From the NCBI GenBank assembly GCA_947623215.1, contig CANQGN010000052.1:1-9269 (forward strand): DNA of 9,269 nt, in the 5' to 3' direction. A program made the translations under genes and the position numbers. The notes beneath the pieces were generated by a model that saw nothing but the letters and a program-made list of their open reading frames with translations, did no database searches and had not been told where the DNA came from. Below, piece by piece: positions 7,422 to 9,269 of this stretch (position 1 is its first letter; each line of letters opens with the position of its first letter). This stretch comes from an uncultured Clostridia bacterium (GTDB lineage Bacteria > Bacillota > Clostridia > Oscillospirales > Acutalibacteraceae).

Positions 7422-8036
7422 ATGCCGACTGTAAGCCCCACCAAGGCCAACCTAATGGCGGCCAAAAAATCCCTTGCGCTGGCCCAAAACGGCTACGAGC
7501 TGCTCGACCGCAAGCGCAACATACTGGTGCGCGAAACCATGGCGTTTATAGACGAAGCCGCCGCCGTGCAGGGCGAGATTAACCGCGTGTTTGCCGAGGC
7601 TTACGACGCGTTGCGGCTGGCCAATGTAACGCTGGGCGTGTGCGACGAGCTGGCGCAGTCCGTACCGGTCGAAAACGGCCTTTCCATACAAACCCGCAGC
7701 GTGATGGGGGTAGAAATCCCCACCGTTACGCTTGCGGCCGGCGACCTGGCCCACCCCTGCGGGTTTTCGTCCTCTAACTCCTATTTAGACGACGCCTGTT
7801 TGAAATTTCAAAAGGTCAAGGCCCTCACCGCTCGGCTTACCGAAATAGAAAACAGCGTGTACCGGCTGGCCGCCGCCATCAGCAAAACGCAAAAGCGGGC
7901 CAACGCCCTCAAAAATATCGTCATTCCCCGCTTTACGGCCCAAATTACCCAAATTAACGAGGTGCTGGAAGAAAAGGATTTGGAAGAACACGCCCGCTTA
8001 AAGCGCATAAAAGCCCGCACCCAGTCTCGGGAGTAA
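7422..8036 (+). CDS. atpD: V/A-type ATPase subunit D (central rotor axle)
   Basis: Subunit D is the rotor shaft inside A3B3, working like the gamma subunit of F-ATPase. The 204 residues fit the family (about 200-215). The opening SPTKANLMAAKKSLALAQNGYELLDRKRNILV matches the family pattern PTK-x-x-L-x-x-x-K-x-x-L-x-x-A-x-x-G-x-x-LL-x-x-KR-x-x-L. The N- and C-terminal thirds are long helices (about 5-60 and 125-195) that form the antiparallel coiled coil, with a mid-region (about 65-120) making the small globular part near F. The C-terminal helix contains the RANALKNIVIPRF segment, also typical. AAAGGAGG at 7407-7414, 7 nt before the ATG, is the strongest ribosome binding site in the window. 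The next gene begins 18 nt after the stop. Confidence 0.95.
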   Translation: MPTVSPTKANLMAAKKSLALAQNGYELLDRKRNILVRETMAFIDEAAAVQGEINRVFAEAYDALRLANVTLGVCDELAQSVPVENGLSIQTRSVMGVEIPTVTLAAGDLAHPCGFSSSNSYLDDACLKFQKVKALTARLTEIENSVYRLAAAISKTQKRANALKNIVIPRFTAQITQINEVLEEKDLEEHARLKRIKARTQSRE

Positions 8037-8054
8037 ACAAAGGAGCGCCGCTGT

Positions 8055-8681
8055 ATGACCGAACACGAAAAAATGCTGGCCGGGGCGGTATACGACCCCT
8101 TTGCCGAAAACATGCCGGGGGAACGCAGCCGCGCCCACCGGCTTTGCCTTGCCTACAACGCCCTGCCAGAGACCGCCGAGGCCGAGCGCGAAGCGGTCTT
8201 ACGCCAGCTGCTGCCCCACCGGGGGCAAAACGTTTACCTGCAGGGGCCCATTTATATTGACTTTGGCGCCAACCTTACCATAGGCGACGGCAGCTACGCC
8301 AACTTTTGCTTTACGGTGCTGGACGAAGGGCCGGTTACCATTGGCCGCAACGTGTTTATTGGCCCTAACGTTTCGCTGCTCACCCCCATTCACCCCCTGC
8401 GCTTTCAAGACCGCAACCCCTTTTTAAACCCCAAAACCGGTATGGTGACCAATTTGGAGCGCACCGGCGCCATTGTAATAGAAGATAACTGCTGGCTGGG
8501 GGGCAGCGTGACCGTCTGCCCCGGCGTTACCATTGGGGCGGGCAGCGTAATCGGCGCGGGCAGCGTGGTAACCCGCTCCATTCCCCCAAACTCGCTGGCC
8601 GTGGGCAACCCCTGCCGGGTGCTGCGGGCCATTACAGAGGAAGACGCCTTTGCCAACCACCCGGAGTGGTTTGCGGACTAA
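8055..8681 (+). CDS. Sugar O-acetyltransferase (Maa/LacA/NodL family)
   Basis: This family transfers acetyl from acetyl-CoA to sugars; it is cytoplasmic and trimeric. The 208 residues include an N-terminal Mac-type helical domain (KMLAGAVYDPF to about residue 50), then left-handed beta-helix hexapeptide repeats: GANLTIGDGS, VTIGRNVFIGPNVSLL, IVIEDNCWLGGSVTVCPGVTIGAGSVIGAGSVV. The catalytic His is H113 in TPIHPL. The loop after HPL is longer than in Escherichia coli Maa, with an FLNPKTGMVTNLERTG-like insertion near 121-137, a variant I associate with Gram-positive homologues. The C-terminal NSLAVGNPCRVLR is typical. AAAGGAG at 8039-8045 is 9 nt before the ATG and the gene is only 18 nt from subunit D, so it is probably co-transcribed with the ATPase. 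The acceptor sugar cannot be told from sequence, so I give no symbol. Confidence 0.92.
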   Translation: MTEHEKMLAGAVYDPFAENMPGERSRAHRLCLAYNALPETAEAEREAVLRQLLPHRGQNVYLQGPIYIDFGANLTIGDGSYANFCFTVLDEGPVTIGRNVFIGPNVSLLTPIHPLRFQDRNPFLNPKTGMVTNLERTGAIVIEDNCWLGGSVTVCPGVTIGAGSVIGAGSVVTRSIPPNSLAVGNPCRVLRAITEEDAFANHPEWFAD

Positions 8682-8702
8682 GGACTAAAAAGAAATACTG
8701 CA

Positions 8703-8735
8703 AAAATCCCGCGTTTGTAAAAAACGCGGGATTTT
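8703..8735. terminator. Bidirectional intrinsic terminator
   Basis: A perfect 14-bp stem (AAAATCCCGCGTTT at 8703-8716 with its complement at 8722-8735) encloses a 5-nt loop, GTAAA. The GC core is flanked by A-run and T-run arms, so it can work in both directions. It lies between the convergent acetyltransferase (stop at 8681) and the - strand gene (stop at 8749), and most likely ends both transcripts. Confidence 0.92.
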
Positions 8736-8748
8736 GTATAGGCAATTG

Positions 8749-9269
8749 TTATTCTTCTACTTCCGTCGTTATCGCTTTTTCCTGCAACGAGTCAAACACG
8801 GCTTGGTCAAACGGCACCAGCGCGCTGTACTCCTTAAATTGATATTCTTCCCGGTATTCGCGGTAAGAAATACGCACCGCGTCTTTCGTATCCTTGGTAA
8901 TGGGCGGGGTCGTTTGCAGGTAGGCGTGCAGTTCCTTTGCCTGCTCGGCCGTTTCTATCATAAACCCGTTGCCGTCTGAGAGCCCTACGTACACCTCGTA
9001 GTCTCCAAACAGCGTCCAGTTCTCCCGTATCGCCTGCCCCAGCGCCTTAGCAATGAGGGGCTGGTTTTTTTGCGAAGCGGCGGTTTCCAGCTCCATATAC
9101 TTCGCCCAGGTTCGGCTGGTGGCGGGGGTAACGGGCAGGTAAAGGTGGTAGTAGCCCTCCCCCGTTTGCACGTAGCAGGCCAGCCACACGGTGTTTGCGG
9201 TGGGCAAATTGTCGCTGCCGGTCATCATGGCGTACCACTGGGCGGGGGGCAGGGCGGCCACGTCTTGCC
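8749..9269 (-). CDS. Unrecognised protein, 5' partial
   Basis: The frame is open to the window edge; the codons beyond a GTG at 9261 (complement) continue in frame, so the true start is probably outside and at least 173 residues are present. I do not recognise the family. The visible part has no strong membrane segment, is rich in aromatic residues (WYAMMTG, YYHLYLPV, WTLFGDYEVYVG, YREYREEYQFKEY) and ends in an acidic tail, TTEVEE. The pattern of beta-like strands alternating with charged helices suggests a soluble globular domain, possibly the C-terminal part of a secreted protein or lipoprotein, but the N-terminus needed to decide is missing. GC content is visibly lower than in the ATPase genes. 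It converges on the ATPase operon and shares its terminator, so there is no sign of functional linkage. Confidence 0.7.
   Translation of the reverse strand, partial: QDVAALPPAQWYAMMTGSDNLPTANTVWLACYVQTGEGYYHLYLPVTPATSRTWAKYMELETAASQKNQPLIAKALGQAIRENWTLFGDYEVYVGLSDGNGFMIETAEQAKELHAYLQTTPPITKDTKDAVRISYREYREEYQFKEYSALVPFDQAVFDSLQEKAITTEVEE

Noticed and set aside
1..9269. CRISPR arrays, tRNA or rRNA genes, insertion sequences, phage genes
   Set aside because: No regular repeats, no tRNA-like cloverleaf, no transposase or integrase frames were seen; the window is a conserved metabolic operon.
1..9269. A new defence or mobile system
   Set aside because: All + strand genes are assigned to known ATPase subunits or a known acetyltransferase family, and the single unknown gene is partial with no defence-type motif visible.

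Overview
The window holds most of a V/A-type (rotary) ATPase operon on the + strand, followed by a sugar O-acetyltransferase gene, a strong bidirectional terminator, and the 3' part of an unrecognised gene on the - strand. The ATPase gene order is C-I-K-F-E-A-B-D. High GC (about 60% by eye), good AGGAGG-type ribosome binding sites, occasional TTG starts and this bacterial form of the V/A-ATPase suggest a GC-rich member of the Clostridia (Oscillospiraceae/Ruminococcaceae-like). That placement is an inference from style; no taxonomic marker is present.

Layout: 1-759 is subunit C, cut by the window start. 760-866 is a pyrimidine-rich spacer with an imperfect hairpin. 867-2792 is subunit I, 2818-3249 the proteolipid K, 3269-3577 F, 3591-4184 E, 4220-5980 the catalytic A subunit, 5988-7373 the B subunit, and 7422-8036 the rotor axle D. 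8055-8681 is a Maa/LacA/NodL-type acetyltransferase, probably the last gene of the transcript. 8703-8735 is a 14-bp stem terminator serving both converging transcripts. 8749-9269 is the - strand gene, cut by the window end.

Together the genes give a nearly complete machine. A3B3 forms the ATP-hydrolysing or ATP-making head. D and F form the central rotor stalk, with C as the adaptor to the K ring. I is the membrane stator carrying the ion half-channels, and E is a peripheral stalk subunit. The usual partner of E (subunit G/H) is not seen and may lie upstream. Key residues are intact: Walker A lysine and catalytic Glu in A, arginine finger in B, two conserved Arg in I, and the ion-carrying Glu in K.

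I see no convincing new multi-gene system. The points most worth a second look are the unusual proteolipid K (non-duplicated first hairpin, possible signal-peptide-like processing, missing Na+-type Gln), the apparent total absence of GATC in 9.3 kb, and the hairpin between C and I.
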